A stretch of 64,000 nucleotides of DNA, taken from contig NZ_JAUSQK010000001.1 of assembly GCF_030811115.1 (NCBI RefSeq), positions 248,001 to 312,000 of the forward strand. The letters are read 5' to 3'. Positions within the stretch are counted from its first letter, which is position 1; every line of letters starts with the position of its first letter. Below are positions 1-8,026 of this stretch, one piece after another. The position numbers and the translations under genes are program-made. This stretch comes from Olsenella profusa DSM 13989. Lineage in GTDB: Bacteria; Actinomycetota; Coriobacteriia; Coriobacteriales; Atopobiaceae. Below the pieces are notes generated by a model, which was not told where the DNA came from, searched no databases, and was given only the letters and a program-made list of their open reading frames with translations.

Positions 1-2474
1 TGGCCCTTGAGCGTGAAGATGGAGCCACGCTGGCTGCGCATGTTGAGCGCGTGGAACATCTCGACCATGGAGAGCGTGAGGAATGCCATGGTCATGCCCA
101 CGAGGCCCGCCTGGTCACTGGCAATCGCGTCGGCAAGCGAGACGCCTGCGGTCGAGATGCCGATGAAGTAGGCGGCCAACGTGAGCAGGGCGATGACGAC
201 GCCCTGAAAGATGGTGTCCGCACCCATGCCACCGGCGAAGATGCCGTCCTTGGCGTCGCGCGGCCTGCGGCGCATGATGTCAGCCTCGGCGCCCTCCGTT
301 GCCATGGCGAGCGCGGGCAGCGAGTCTGTGATGAGGTTGATCCACAGCAGGTGCGTGGGCTCCAGGATCGTGAAGCCGACGAGTGACGCCACGAACACCG
401 AGATGACCTCGGCCAGGTTGCTGGAGAGCAGGAACTGGATGCACTTGCGGATGTTGTCGTAGATGCGCCGGCCCTCTTCGACGGCACCGATGATGGTGGC
501 GAAGTTGTCGTCGGCCAGCACCATGTCGGCCACGTTTTTGGTGACGTCGGTGCCCGTGATGCCCATGCCGATGCCGATGTCCGCGCGCTTGATGGAGGGG
601 GCATCGTTCACGCCGTCGCCGGTCATGCCGACGACCTTGCCCTCACGCTTCCAGGCGTCGACTATGCGAGTCTTGTGCTCGGGCTGCACGCGGGCATAGA
701 CGCCAAAGTCCCTGATTCGGGCGGCAAGCTCGTCGTCTGACAGGCGGTCGAGCTCGGCGCCCATGATGGCCTGTGAGCGATCCCTCACGATGCCGAGCTC
801 CTTGGCGATGGCCACGGCGGTGTCAATGTGGTCGCCGGTGATCATGACCACGTGGATGCCTGCGGAGTGGGCCTCGTCTATGGCGGCCTTCACCTCGGGA
901 CGGACGGGGTCGATCATGCCGGAGAGGCCCACAAAGGTGAGGTCGTGCTCAAGGTAGTCGGGCTCAAAGCCCTTGGGCCTCTCGTCACCCCAGTCGCGGC
1001 GGGCCGCGGCCATCACGCGCAGGGCCCTGTCGGCCATGGCCTTGTTGGCCTCCATGACCTGCGAGCGCAGCTCATCGGTCATGGGCACGATGCCATCCTG
1101 CGAGAGGTACTTGGTGCAGCGGGAGAGCACCACGTCGGGGCCGCCCTTGGTATGCTGCATGTAGCCGTCCTTGCCGCGGACGACCACGGACATCATCTTG
1201 CGGCCGGAGTCAAACGGCGCCTCGCCCACGCGCGGGCGGCTCTGGGCCAGATGCGCCGTGCTGAAGCCCAGCTTGGCGGCATCGGCCACAAGCGCGGCCT
1301 CGGTCGGCTCGCCCACCGCGGCATCCGCGGTGTCGTCCCACCTGGCGTCGGAGGCCAGGGCCATGGTGCGCACCTGGCTCGTGAGGTTCTCGGTAAAGTG
1401 GTCGACGACGGTCATCTTGTTCTGCGTGAGCGTACCCGTCTTGTCCGAGCAGATGATCTGCGTGCAGCCCAGGGTCTCCACAGCGGAGAGCCTGCGAATG
1501 ATGGCGTGGCGCTCACTCATCTTGGTGACGCCCATGGAGAGCACGATGGTGACGACGGCCACCAGGCCCTCGGGGATGGCGGCCACGGCAAGCGCCACGG
1601 CGACCATGAAGGTATTGAGCACGAGATCGAGGTTGGTGATGAAGCCAGACCCATACCTGAAGAAGCCTGTGAGGAACACGATGGCGCAGATGGTGACGAC
1701 GAGGATGGTGAGGATGTGGGAGAGCTCGTTGAGCCTCGCCTGCAGCGGGGTCTCCTCGTCCTGTGCCTCGGCGATGGCGCCGGCGATCTTGCCCATCTCG
1801 GTCTGCATGCCCGTCGCCACGATCACGGCACGGCCACGGCCAAAGACCACGGTGGAGCCCATGTAGCACATGTTCTTGCGGTCGCCGAGGGGAATGTCGT
1901 CCGCGCCCTCCTCGAGGGTGATGACGTCAGCGTGCTTGGTGACGGGAACGGACTCGCCGGTAAGCGCCGCCTCCTCGACCTTCATGGACGCGCTCTCGAG
2001 GACGCGGCAGTCGGCCGGCACGGAGTCGCCAGCCTCGAGGATCACGATGTCGCCAGGAACGAGGTCCTGGGAGTGAACCTCGACCTGCTTGCCGCCGCGA
2101 ATGACCTTGGAGGTTGCCGCCGCCATCTCCTGCAGGGCCGCCAGGGCCTCCTCGGACTTGGCCTCCTGCACGACGCCCAGCACCGAGTTGAGGATGACGA
2201 CGAACAGGATGATGATCACGTCGGCGAAGTCCGCCTCGCCCTGCGCCACGCTCGTTGCCGCCGAGATGACCGCAGCCACGATGAGCATGATGACCATGGG
2301 ATCGCCCATCTGCTGGAAGAAGCGGATCCAGAGCGGGGTCTTCTCGGCCTCCTTGAGCCTGTTGGGGCCGTTCTGCCTGAGTAGTTCCTCGGCGACACCG
2401 GCACCAAGGCCCTGCTTGGCATCGGTTGCGCACTCCTCGAGCACGTCCGACGCGCTTACCAGATACTCTCTCAC
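1..2474 (-). CDS. Calcium-transporting P-type ATPase (C-terminus cut by window edge)
   Basis: Membrane cation pump of the SERCA/PMCA-like P2 family, expected to export Ca2+ (or a similar cation) with ATP. About 824 residues are in the window; family members are usually about 880-910, so only the last membrane helices are missing. Visible landmarks are the cation-ATPase N-terminal region (NGPNRLKEAEKTP), the actuator motif LTGESVPV, the helix-4 motif AIPEGL, the phosphorylation motif DKTGTLT with Asp344, the KGGPD segment of the nucleotide domain, and the hinge motif TGDGVNDAP at 618-626. The start is GTG at 2474, preceded by AGGAGG eight bases upstream. The family is certain; ion specificity is inferred from motifs. 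Confidence 0.93.
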   Translation of the reverse strand, partial: MREYLVSASDVLEECATDAKQGLGAGVAEELLRQNGPNRLKEAEKTPLWIRFFQQMGDPMVIMLIVAAVISAATSVAQGEADFADVIIILFVVILNSVLGVVQEAKSEEALAALQEMAAATSKVIRGGKQVEVHSQDLVPGDIVILEAGDSVPADCRVLESASMKVEEAALTGESVPVTKHADVITLEEGADDIPLGDRKNMCYMGSTVVFGRGRAVIVATGMQTEMGKIAGAIAEAQDEETPLQARLNELSHILTILVVTICAIVFLTGFFRYGSGFITNLDLVLNTFMVAVALAVAAIPEGLVAVVTIVLSMGVTKMSERHAIIRRLSAVETLGCTQIICSDKTGTLTQNKMTVVDHFTENLTSQVRTMALASDARWDDTADAAVGEPTEAALVADAAKLGFSTAHLAQSRPRVGEAPFDSGRKMMSVVVRGKDGYMQHTKGGPDVVLSRCTKYLSQDGIVPMTDELRSQVMEANKAMADRALRVMAAARRDWGDERPKGFEPDYLEHDLTFVGLSGMIDPVRPEVKAAIDEAHSAGIHVVMITGDHIDTAVAIAKELGIVRDRSQAIMGAELDRLSDDELAARIRDFGVYARVQPEHKTRIVDAWKREGKVVGMTGDGVNDAPSIKRADIGIGMGITGTDVTKNVADMVLADDNFATIIGAVEEGRRIYDNIRKCIQFLLSSNLAEVISVFVASLVGFTILEPTHLLWINLITDSLPALAMATEGAEADIMRRRPRDAKDGIFAGGMGADTIFQGVVIALLTLAAYFIGISTAGVSLADAIASDQAGLVGMTMAFLTLSMVEMFHALNMRSQRGSIFTLKG

Positions 2475-2668
2475 GCTATGTCCCTCCTGGGTCTCGGACG
2501 GCCCCCTGCCGTCCTCTCTTCGCACCTGGCAGATTGATGCCCGATCATAATTCCCCAGGAGGGGCAAGGGCTCACCAAGGCTGCCGTGCCAGGCACCTTG
2601 TCCGCTACATAGTATCGCAAGGGCTCTGTGGGCCGAAGCTTTGTGGGTACAAGCTCCTCCGCGCCTGC

Positions 2669-2845
2669 ATCACCGACTCGCACGCATTTCTCCGTCCACC
2701 TCTTGCGAGTCGTATGCACCTTTTTGGTCGTTTCTGGACAAGGGAGAGATCACACAATCCGTGTACCTGCACAAACACAAAACGGTGGCGCACAAAAAAT
2801 GCGAACGACTCAAAGCGGCCGTCACCAAGATTGCATACGACTCGA
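2669..2845. repeat. Intergenic repeat, copy A (inverted GAGTCGTATGCA motifs)
   Basis: The 385-base gap between the ATPase start and the YhcH stop has no convincing gene. It holds four related motifs: 2675-2690 and 2707-2718 in forward sense, and 2800-2811 and 2832-2843 in reverse sense. The 12-mer GAGTCGTATGCA at 2707 recurs exactly, inverted, at 2832. The whole stretch aligns by eye with 12477-12645. It lies just past the last gene of the minus-strand operon, so it may act as a terminator or mRNA-end structure. Confidence 0.6.
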
Positions 2846-2859
2846 TTGCCTCCTCGGGG

Positions 2860-3348
2860 CTATCCCTCGTCCCAGAACTCGTCCGTGAGGATCTTGAAGC
2901 AGACCTTCCTGATGGCGACAGGCTCCGTCGTGGCACAGATGACGTTGGGCATATGCGGCTCGTGAGCCACGAAGATGGCAAAGTGGCGCTTCTCGAGCGT
3001 GCCCTCGATCTCATCGCCGTTGTCGGGAGCAGCCTTCACATACTGTTTGTCGGATGTCTCGTCGTACTCCCCGAGCGGCTCGGTGGGGCCGGACGTCACG
3101 AAAAAACGCTCGGCACCCTCGATGTCCACCTGCAAGTCCATATATCGACGGTGCACCTCGTAGCGCGCAGTGCCATACGTACGCGTCTTGGCATCCTGCA
3201 CGAGAGCGAACACCTTGTCCCCCAGGATCTCGTGCGGGCCCGTCTCGAGCTTCCGGCACTCGTGCTCGCCCAGCCAGTCGATGAGAACGTCCAGGCCCTT
3301 GTATAGGCCCCGGTACCGTTCGATGACGCCCATGCCATCGTAGATCAT
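2860..3348 (-). CDS. YhcH/YjgK/YiaL (DUF386) family protein
   Basis: A 162-residue single cupin-like domain of the YhcH/YjgK/YiaL family. Characterised relatives act on sialic acid or other sugar anomers (NanQ-type anomerases), and family members usually sit in sugar-acid or sialic-acid catabolic operons. Family features include the metal-site segment around ARYEVHRRYMDLQVDIEG and the C-terminal VAHEPHMPNV histidine pair. The start is ATG with AGGGG upstream. It is the last gene of the operon, 12 bases after the sialidase-like gene. The family is secure. The substrate is not known, and the neighbours argue for an uncommon acid sugar rather than plain Neu5Ac. Confidence 0.85.
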   Translation of the reverse strand: MIYDGMGVIERYRGLYKGLDVLIDWLGEHECRKLETGPHEILGDKVFALVQDAKTRTYGTARYEVHRRYMDLQVDIEGAERFFVTSGPTEPLGEYDETSDKQYVKAAPDNGDEIEGTLEKRHFAIFVAHEPHMPNVICATTEPVAIRKVCFKILTDEFWDEG

Positions 3349-3360
3349 GTCAATCCCCTC

Positions 3361-4548
3361 TCACGATGTGTGGCTGTTGGCTTCCTCGTGTGCCCCCACG
3401 TCACCCGACGTGGGGTTGTATGTGCTCTCACCGCGCCTCTCGCCCATGACGTCAGCCTCGGAGAGCGTCACCCACTTCACACCCCTACGGGTCTCATAGG
3501 CATAGGCGAGGTGAATCATCCCGTCGGCGGCCTGGATGACGCAGGGGTACTCGTACTGCAGGTTGTTGGCCTTGTTCTCGTCGCCCACGTAGCCCTGGCC
3601 GCGCTCGATGTGACGGATGAGCGGGAAGGTCCTGCCGCCATCCTCGGAAAGCGCAATGGAGACGGGACAGCGCAGTCCCGGCCAGGCGCCCTTCTGGCCA
3701 TAGGCCTGGGGTGCACTGGAGTGATTGTGCGCCACGGCGATACGACCGCTCGTGAGTTTGATGGCGCAGATGCCCGAGTTGTTGTTGGGGAGCACCGTGG
3801 GCTCGGGAACGATCCAGGTGTCGCCGTAGTCGAAGGACTCGCTGCGATAGATCCAGTCGGCCTGCCGCGAGCGCATGAAGGCGACGAGGTGGCCCGCATC
3901 GAGCTCTACGACCGTGGGGTGCACACGCCCCGCGGAGCTGGGCACCATCACCTGACGCCAGCTGGCACCCTCGTCATCCGAGATCTGGAAGGCAGAGGGG
4001 TCGCCGGCCAGCGCCGCAGCGGAGTCCGTGCACAGCCAGTTGCCGTAGATCCAACGGCCGTTGGAGAGAACCTGGATGGCCTGGCGGTTGAAGGTGCCCG
4101 GCTCGGCGAAGACGACCTCGGGCTCCGACCACGTCCGACCATCGTCGGTCGAGATCTGCCGCTTCACCTGAGCCGTGTACTGCATGTTGTCCTTACCCGG
4201 CTGACGGCCCAGCTGGGAGGTGTACATGCACCAGATCTCGCCGTTCGGCGCCAGGAACAGCGAGGGGTTCTGGTCCGAGCGATCGTCGTCATGGCTGACG
4301 TAGGTGGGCTCGCTCCAGCGATCGGAGCCCTTCTCCAGACGGGAGATCACGATGTTGATGTCGATGTCGCCCTCGTAGGTGCCGGCGAACCAGCAGCACA
4401 GGATGGTGCCTGTAGGCGTCTCCAGAAGCCCAGGGCCATGAGCCGTGGTCCAGGGGCCGGGGCTGACGAACGCCTCGGTCAGCCTCATCTCGGAGTCGTA
4501 GTACACCTGGCCATCGGGAGTCAGCCTTTCGAGCGTCTTGATTGCCAT
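3361..4548 (-). CDS. Sialidase-like BNR beta-propeller protein, probably cytoplasmic
   Basis: A 395-residue sialidase-superfamily (BNR/Asp-box) protein with Asp-boxes at about 133-140 (STDDGRTW), 190-197 (SDDEGASW) and about 300 (SEDGGRTF). No signal peptide is visible, so it should act inside the cell on an imported substrate. Classical sialidases carry an R-I-P motif near the N-terminus. The equivalent stretch here reads AHGPGLLETPTG and lacks that arginine, so true sialidase activity is doubtful. The gene is translated from ATG behind AAGGAGG and lies between the permease and the YhcH gene. It could be an exo-sialidase or a propeller hydrolase or lyase acting on another acidic sugar. Confidence 0.75.
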   Translation of the reverse strand: MAIKTLERLTPDGQVYYDSEMRLTEAFVSPGPWTTAHGPGLLETPTGTILCCWFAGTYEGDIDINIVISRLEKGSDRWSEPTYVSHDDDRSDQNPSLFLAPNGEIWCMYTSQLGRQPGKDNMQYTAQVKRQISTDDGRTWSEPEVVFAEPGTFNRQAIQVLSNGRWIYGNWLCTDSAAALAGDPSAFQISDDEGASWRQVMVPSSAGRVHPTVVELDAGHLVAFMRSRQADWIYRSESFDYGDTWIVPEPTVLPNNNSGICAIKLTSGRIAVAHNHSSAPQAYGQKGAWPGLRCPVSIALSEDGGRTFPLIRHIERGQGYVGDENKANNLQYEYPCVIQAADGMIHLAYAYETRRGVKWVTLSEADVMGERRGESTYNPTSGDVGAHEEANSHTS

Positions 4549-4634
4549 AGTGCCTCCTTCTGAAAGGACGGGGAGGGCTGGGCAGGTACGGCCCTCCTGG
4601 GCGGACGGTCGGGAGTCACGCTCCCCCTCCCCGC

Positions 4635-5927
4635 CTACGCAGGGAAGACGAGCAGGGCCCCGGCCGTCAGGAAGACCAAGCGCACAAAGTACTGCGGAAT
4701 CGTGAACTTCCAGAACTCAGGCATGGTGTACTTGCCCATGCCATAGGCCATGGCGGGCAGGCCATCGATGGGCATGTAATGGCCACACCAGGCCGAGAGC
4801 GTGACGGCAACGGCAGCGGCCATGGGATTGATGCCCAGGCCCTGACAAACCGAGATGGCCAGGGGGGCAAAGATCATGACCATACCCACCTGCGAGCCCG
4901 TAAAGCAGGCGAACGTGGAACAGATGAGGGCAAAGACGAACACGATCACAAAGGCAGGCACGCCCGTGCCCAGAGCATCGGCCACGACATTGCCGACGAG
5001 GGTGGAGAGACCCGTGTCCGCAAGGCAGTTTGCCACGGGGATGACGCCCGCGGTCATGAGAATGATGGGTGAGAACAGGTTGTCACGGAACTCCCCGAAG
5101 TCGACGACCTTGGCGATGACCATCGCGAAGGCACAGATACCTGGAATGATGTAGGAGAGGACTCCGATGACGTTGACGAGCATCATGGAGACGATGGCGA
5201 CGATGAACGCGAGGGTGGTGATGGTCTCCTGGGCCCTGCTCAACGTAGAGCCGCCCTCCTCAAGGGCCTCCCTGTTCTCGATCGTGGGCTCGGCCACGGG
5301 GTGAGAGGGCAGGAACCTATAGCCAATGATGGCCCAGAGCAAAAAGCCTATGGACAGGATGAAGGACACGATACCAAACTGCACCATGGACAGGCTGTTG
5401 GCGCTCAGGCCAGAGGCGCCCAGGACGGCAATGGCCACGCCGTACTGGAGGGCGACGTTGATGGGCACGAGCGGGTGATTGGATGCGATGCCCAACGGAA
5501 GCATGAGCTTCGAGCCCGGGAGCTTCTCGTTGTAGGGCATGGTCACGACGAGCGAGAAGATGAGCACATAGAACGCCGTCGAACCCATGCCGACCACCGA
5601 GGCACCGAGCATGACCACGATCAGCAGCAGCACATAGCTCTTGAACCCGCCCCTATTGACCAGTGCGGTCATGGCGTCCTTGACTTTGTTGATGATGGAG
5701 GTCTTCTGTATTGCCGCAAGGATCACCATGAAGAACGCCAACATCCATACCGTCGAGTTCGTGAAGCCGGCAAAGGAGTAGGCAATCGGGTCCTCACCCC
5801 CCAGGCCAAACACGACAATCAGGAGGCAAGCCGCGATGGGCGATAGGCCGAACGGAAGCACGTCGAACATGATCATGAGGATCATGGCGACGAGAACGAC
5901 CAGCGCGAGGATCATTGCCGTAGTCAT
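4635..5927 (-). CDS. SLC13/ion-transporter-superfamily permease
   Basis: A 430-residue integral membrane protein with about 11-12 hydrophobic helices. It resembles SLC13/DASS and related ion-transporter-superfamily carriers of dicarboxylates and other organic anions. Repeat-like halves include FAGFTNSTVWMLAFF near the N-terminus and the later FTGSQVGMVMIFAPLA and LSAWCGHYMPIDGLPAMAYG. It is the only transporter in the operon and is presumably the importer of the acidic substrate. ATG follows AAGGAG. The 138-base gap before it contains a small hairpin (arms 5981-5986 and 5993-5998) that may tune permease expression. Substrate is unknown; it is probably a carboxylated sugar. Confidence 0.75.
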   Translation of the reverse strand: MTTAMILALVVLVAMILMIMFDVLPFGLSPIAACLLIVVFGLGGEDPIAYSFAGFTNSTVWMLAFFMVILAAIQKTSIINKVKDAMTALVNRGGFKSYVLLLIVVMLGASVVGMGSTAFYVLIFSLVVTMPYNEKLPGSKLMLPLGIASNHPLVPINVALQYGVAIAVLGASGLSANSLSMVQFGIVSFILSIGFLLWAIIGYRFLPSHPVAEPTIENREALEEGGSTLSRAQETITTLAFIVAIVSMMLVNVIGVLSYIIPGICAFAMVIAKVVDFGEFRDNLFSPIILMTAGVIPVANCLADTGLSTLVGNVVADALGTGVPAFVIVFVFALICSTFACFTGSQVGMVMIFAPLAISVCQGLGINPMAAAVAVTLSAWCGHYMPIDGLPAMAYGMGKYTMPEFWKFTIPQYFVRLVFLTAGALLVFPA

Positions 5928-6065
5928 TCTGCTACTCCTTTCTCTTTACCTGCCGCCATCTTCGTGACAGCAGATCCCTACGCGGGACGCTCCCCGCGCT
6001 CTTCTCGAACCGAATTGGTTGTGGCAATAGTCGCGCGATGCCAGATGGCGCCGTGCGACCCGTGG

Positions 6066-7133
6066 CTATCTGCCTGTCTGCACTGCCCTCCCAGCGGCCA
6101 TACGCAGTGCGTAGTCGATGGCGTTCATGAGCGAGAGCTCGCTCGCGGTCCCCGTGCTGACTAGGTCGAAGCCCGTGCCGTGGTCCACGGAGGTGCGGAT
6201 GATGGGCAGGCCCAGGGTGACATTCACGCCCTCGACGGCCCGCCACCTCCCCTTGTCGCGGTCGTACACGAAGCCCAGGAGCTTGGTGGGGATGTGTCCC
6301 TGGTCGTGGTACATGCACACCGTGATGTCAAACCAGCCGCCGTTCATCTCGGAGAAGACGGTGTCGGGCGGGATGGGCCCGACGGCCTCGATACCCTTGG
6401 CCTTGGCCGCCTCGATGGCCGGGATGATCTCCTCGATCTCCTCGGTGCCGAAGAGGCCATGCTCCCCCGCATGGGGATTGAGGCCGGCGACGGCCACCTT
6501 GGGACCCTCGATGCCCAGGTCGCGGCAGGCGGCATCCGCCAGCTCGATGACCTCGAGCACGCGATCCCTCCTCACGCGGTCGCAGGCCTCGCGCAGACTC
6601 ACGTGCGTGGACACGTGGATGACGCGGAAGTCATGGTGGGCGAGCATCATGGCGTAGCGCTTGGTGTGCGTGTAGGTGGCATAGATCTCGGTGTGGCCGT
6701 CAAAGCGCATGCCCTCGGGCGCAAGCGCCAGGTTCATGGCCTCCTTGTTGAGGGCGTTGGTCACCGTGGCGTCGATCTCGCCGTCCATGGCCAGCTCGAT
6801 GACCTTCCTTACGCTCTGGAAGGCGGCCATGCCACCCTCGGCAGAGACCTCGCCCAGCTTGAAGCTAGCGACGTCCTTCACCAGGTCCAGGTGGTACACG
6901 TCGATGATGCCAGCCTCGAACTTCGCGTCGGCAACGCTCTCGACGGGCCTCACCTTGATCTCGGGATGCCCGACGAAGCCCTTGGCCTGCTCGATCATCT
7001 TTGCGTCGCCCACCACCAGGGGTCGGCAGCGCTCATAGAGCGCGGCATCCGCCAGCGCCTTCACGGTGAGCTCGGGACCGTTGCCCGCGGGGTCACCCAT
7101 GGTGATGCCAACGATTGGTCTTGTGCCAGCCAT
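6066..7133 (-). CDS. pdxA2: PdxA2-like 4-phospho-threonate/erythronate dehydrogenase
   Basis: A 355-residue member of the PdxA family. The usual metal-binding histidine regions are visible (FDGHTEIYA, VIHVSTHVSL, YHDQGHIP), with the GLPIIRTSVDHGTGFD motif near the C-terminus. PdxA2 proteins paired with DUF1537 kinases oxidise 4-phospho-D-threonate or 4-phospho-D-erythronate with NAD, giving dihydroxyacetone phosphate and CO2. The DUF1537-type kinase two genes upstream makes this catabolic role more likely than pyridoxal phosphate synthesis. The start ATG overlaps the stop of the upstream aldolase gene by one base (TAATG). The exact stereochemistry of the substrate cannot be read from the sequence. 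Confidence 0.85.
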   Translation of the reverse strand: MAGTRPIVGITMGDPAGNGPELTVKALADAALYERCRPLVVGDAKMIEQAKGFVGHPEIKVRPVESVADAKFEAGIIDVYHLDLVKDVASFKLGEVSAEGGMAAFQSVRKVIELAMDGEIDATVTNALNKEAMNLALAPEGMRFDGHTEIYATYTHTKRYAMMLAHHDFRVIHVSTHVSLREACDRVRRDRVLEVIELADAACRDLGIEGPKVAVAGLNPHAGEHGLFGTEEIEEIIPAIEAAKAKGIEAVGPIPPDTVFSEMNGGWFDITVCMYHDQGHIPTKLLGFVYDRDKGRWRAVEGVNVTLGLPIIRTSVDHGTGFDLVSTGTASELSLMNAIDYALRMAAGRAVQTGR

Positions 7134-8026
7134 TACTCGATGCCCCTCTGCTTGTCCTCGGCGAGTGCCGTGCGCAGGGCGGCAAGCCCCTCCTCGGAGA
7201 GCTGGTTGAACGGGGCGCGGCACCTGCCCACGGGGAAGCCCAGCTCTCTCACGGCAAACTTCACGACGGTGTTGGGGTTGCCGTACTTGAACACGCTGCG
7301 CAGGTTGGCCACGTTGTCCTGGCACTGCTGGGCGGCGTCGAGGTCGCCCTTCACGAAGTTCTCGTAGATGCCCACCATGTTCTTGGGATACACGTTGGCA
7401 CAGCCGGCGATGGAGCCCTTCGCGCCCTCCTTGAGGGCCCTGAGGATGAGGGCGTCGTTACCGGAGAGCACGGCGAAGTCCTTGTTGCGGGTGAGGTCGA
7501 TGTAGGCCTTGAGGTTGTCCCAGTCACCCGAGGAGTCCTTGGCGCCCACGATGTTGTCCACCTCGGAGAGCTTGGCCACGGTGGCGGGCTCGAGGGCGTT
7601 GCCGGTGCGCATGGGGATGTTGTAGAGCACGATCGGCAGGTCCACGGCAGCGGCCACGGCCTCGTAGTGGGCCTGAAGCTCGGCCTGGCTGGCCTTGGCG
7701 AAGCTCGGGGTGATGATGGAGAGCACGTCGGCGCCCAGGTCGGCAGCCATCTTGGACTGCTCGATGGTCTCCTTGGTGGAGACGCAGCCGGTGCCGGCGT
7801 ACACGGGCACGCGGCCGGCGACCTGGTTGATCACCGTCGCGAGGACGAGCATCTTGTCCTCCTTGTCGAGGATGTAGCCCTCGCCGTTGGTGCCAAAGCA
7901 GAAGATGGCGTGGATGCCGGCCTCGATCTGGCGATCCACCTGGCAGCGCAGCTCCGCCGTGTTGACGGTCTCGTCCTCCCTGAACGGCGTGACGATGGGA
8001 ACGATGATGCCCTTGATGCCTGCCAT
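7133..8026 (-). CDS. DapA/NanA-family class I aldolase
   Basis: A 297-residue TIM-barrel aldolase of the dihydrodipicolinate synthase/N-acetylneuraminate lyase superfamily. It has GTNGE at 45-49, Tyr135 in YNIPMRTG and the Schiff-base Lys163 in GAKDSSGD. The DapA triad tyrosine normally found in the TPYY segment is replaced (TPSF), and the operon is catabolic, so lysine biosynthesis is unlikely. A 2-keto-3-deoxy sugar acid, cleaved to pyruvate plus an aldehyde, is a reasonable substrate class. Its ATG directly abuts the TAG of the upstream kinase-dehydrogenase gene. The superfamily is certain; the substrate is inferred. Confidence 0.88.
   Translation of the reverse strand: MAGIKGIIVPIVTPFREDETVNTAELRCQVDRQIEAGIHAIFCFGTNGEGYILDKEDKMLVLATVINQVAGRVPVYAGTGCVSTKETIEQSKMAADLGADVLSIITPSFAKASQAELQAHYEAVAAAVDLPIVLYNIPMRTGNALEPATVAKLSEVDNIVGAKDSSGDWDNLKAYIDLTRNKDFAVLSGNDALILRALKEGAKGSIAGCANVYPKNMVGIYENFVKGDLDAAQQCQDNVANLRSVFKYGNPNTVVKFAVRELGFPVGRCRAPFNQLSEEGLAALRTALAEDKQRGIE

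Noticed and set aside
828-2384. Long plus-strand open frame of about 518 codons
   Set aside because: It lies opposite the P-type ATPase in high-GC DNA. Its His/Gly/Asp/Arg-rich translation matches no protein type and is typical of antisense frames.
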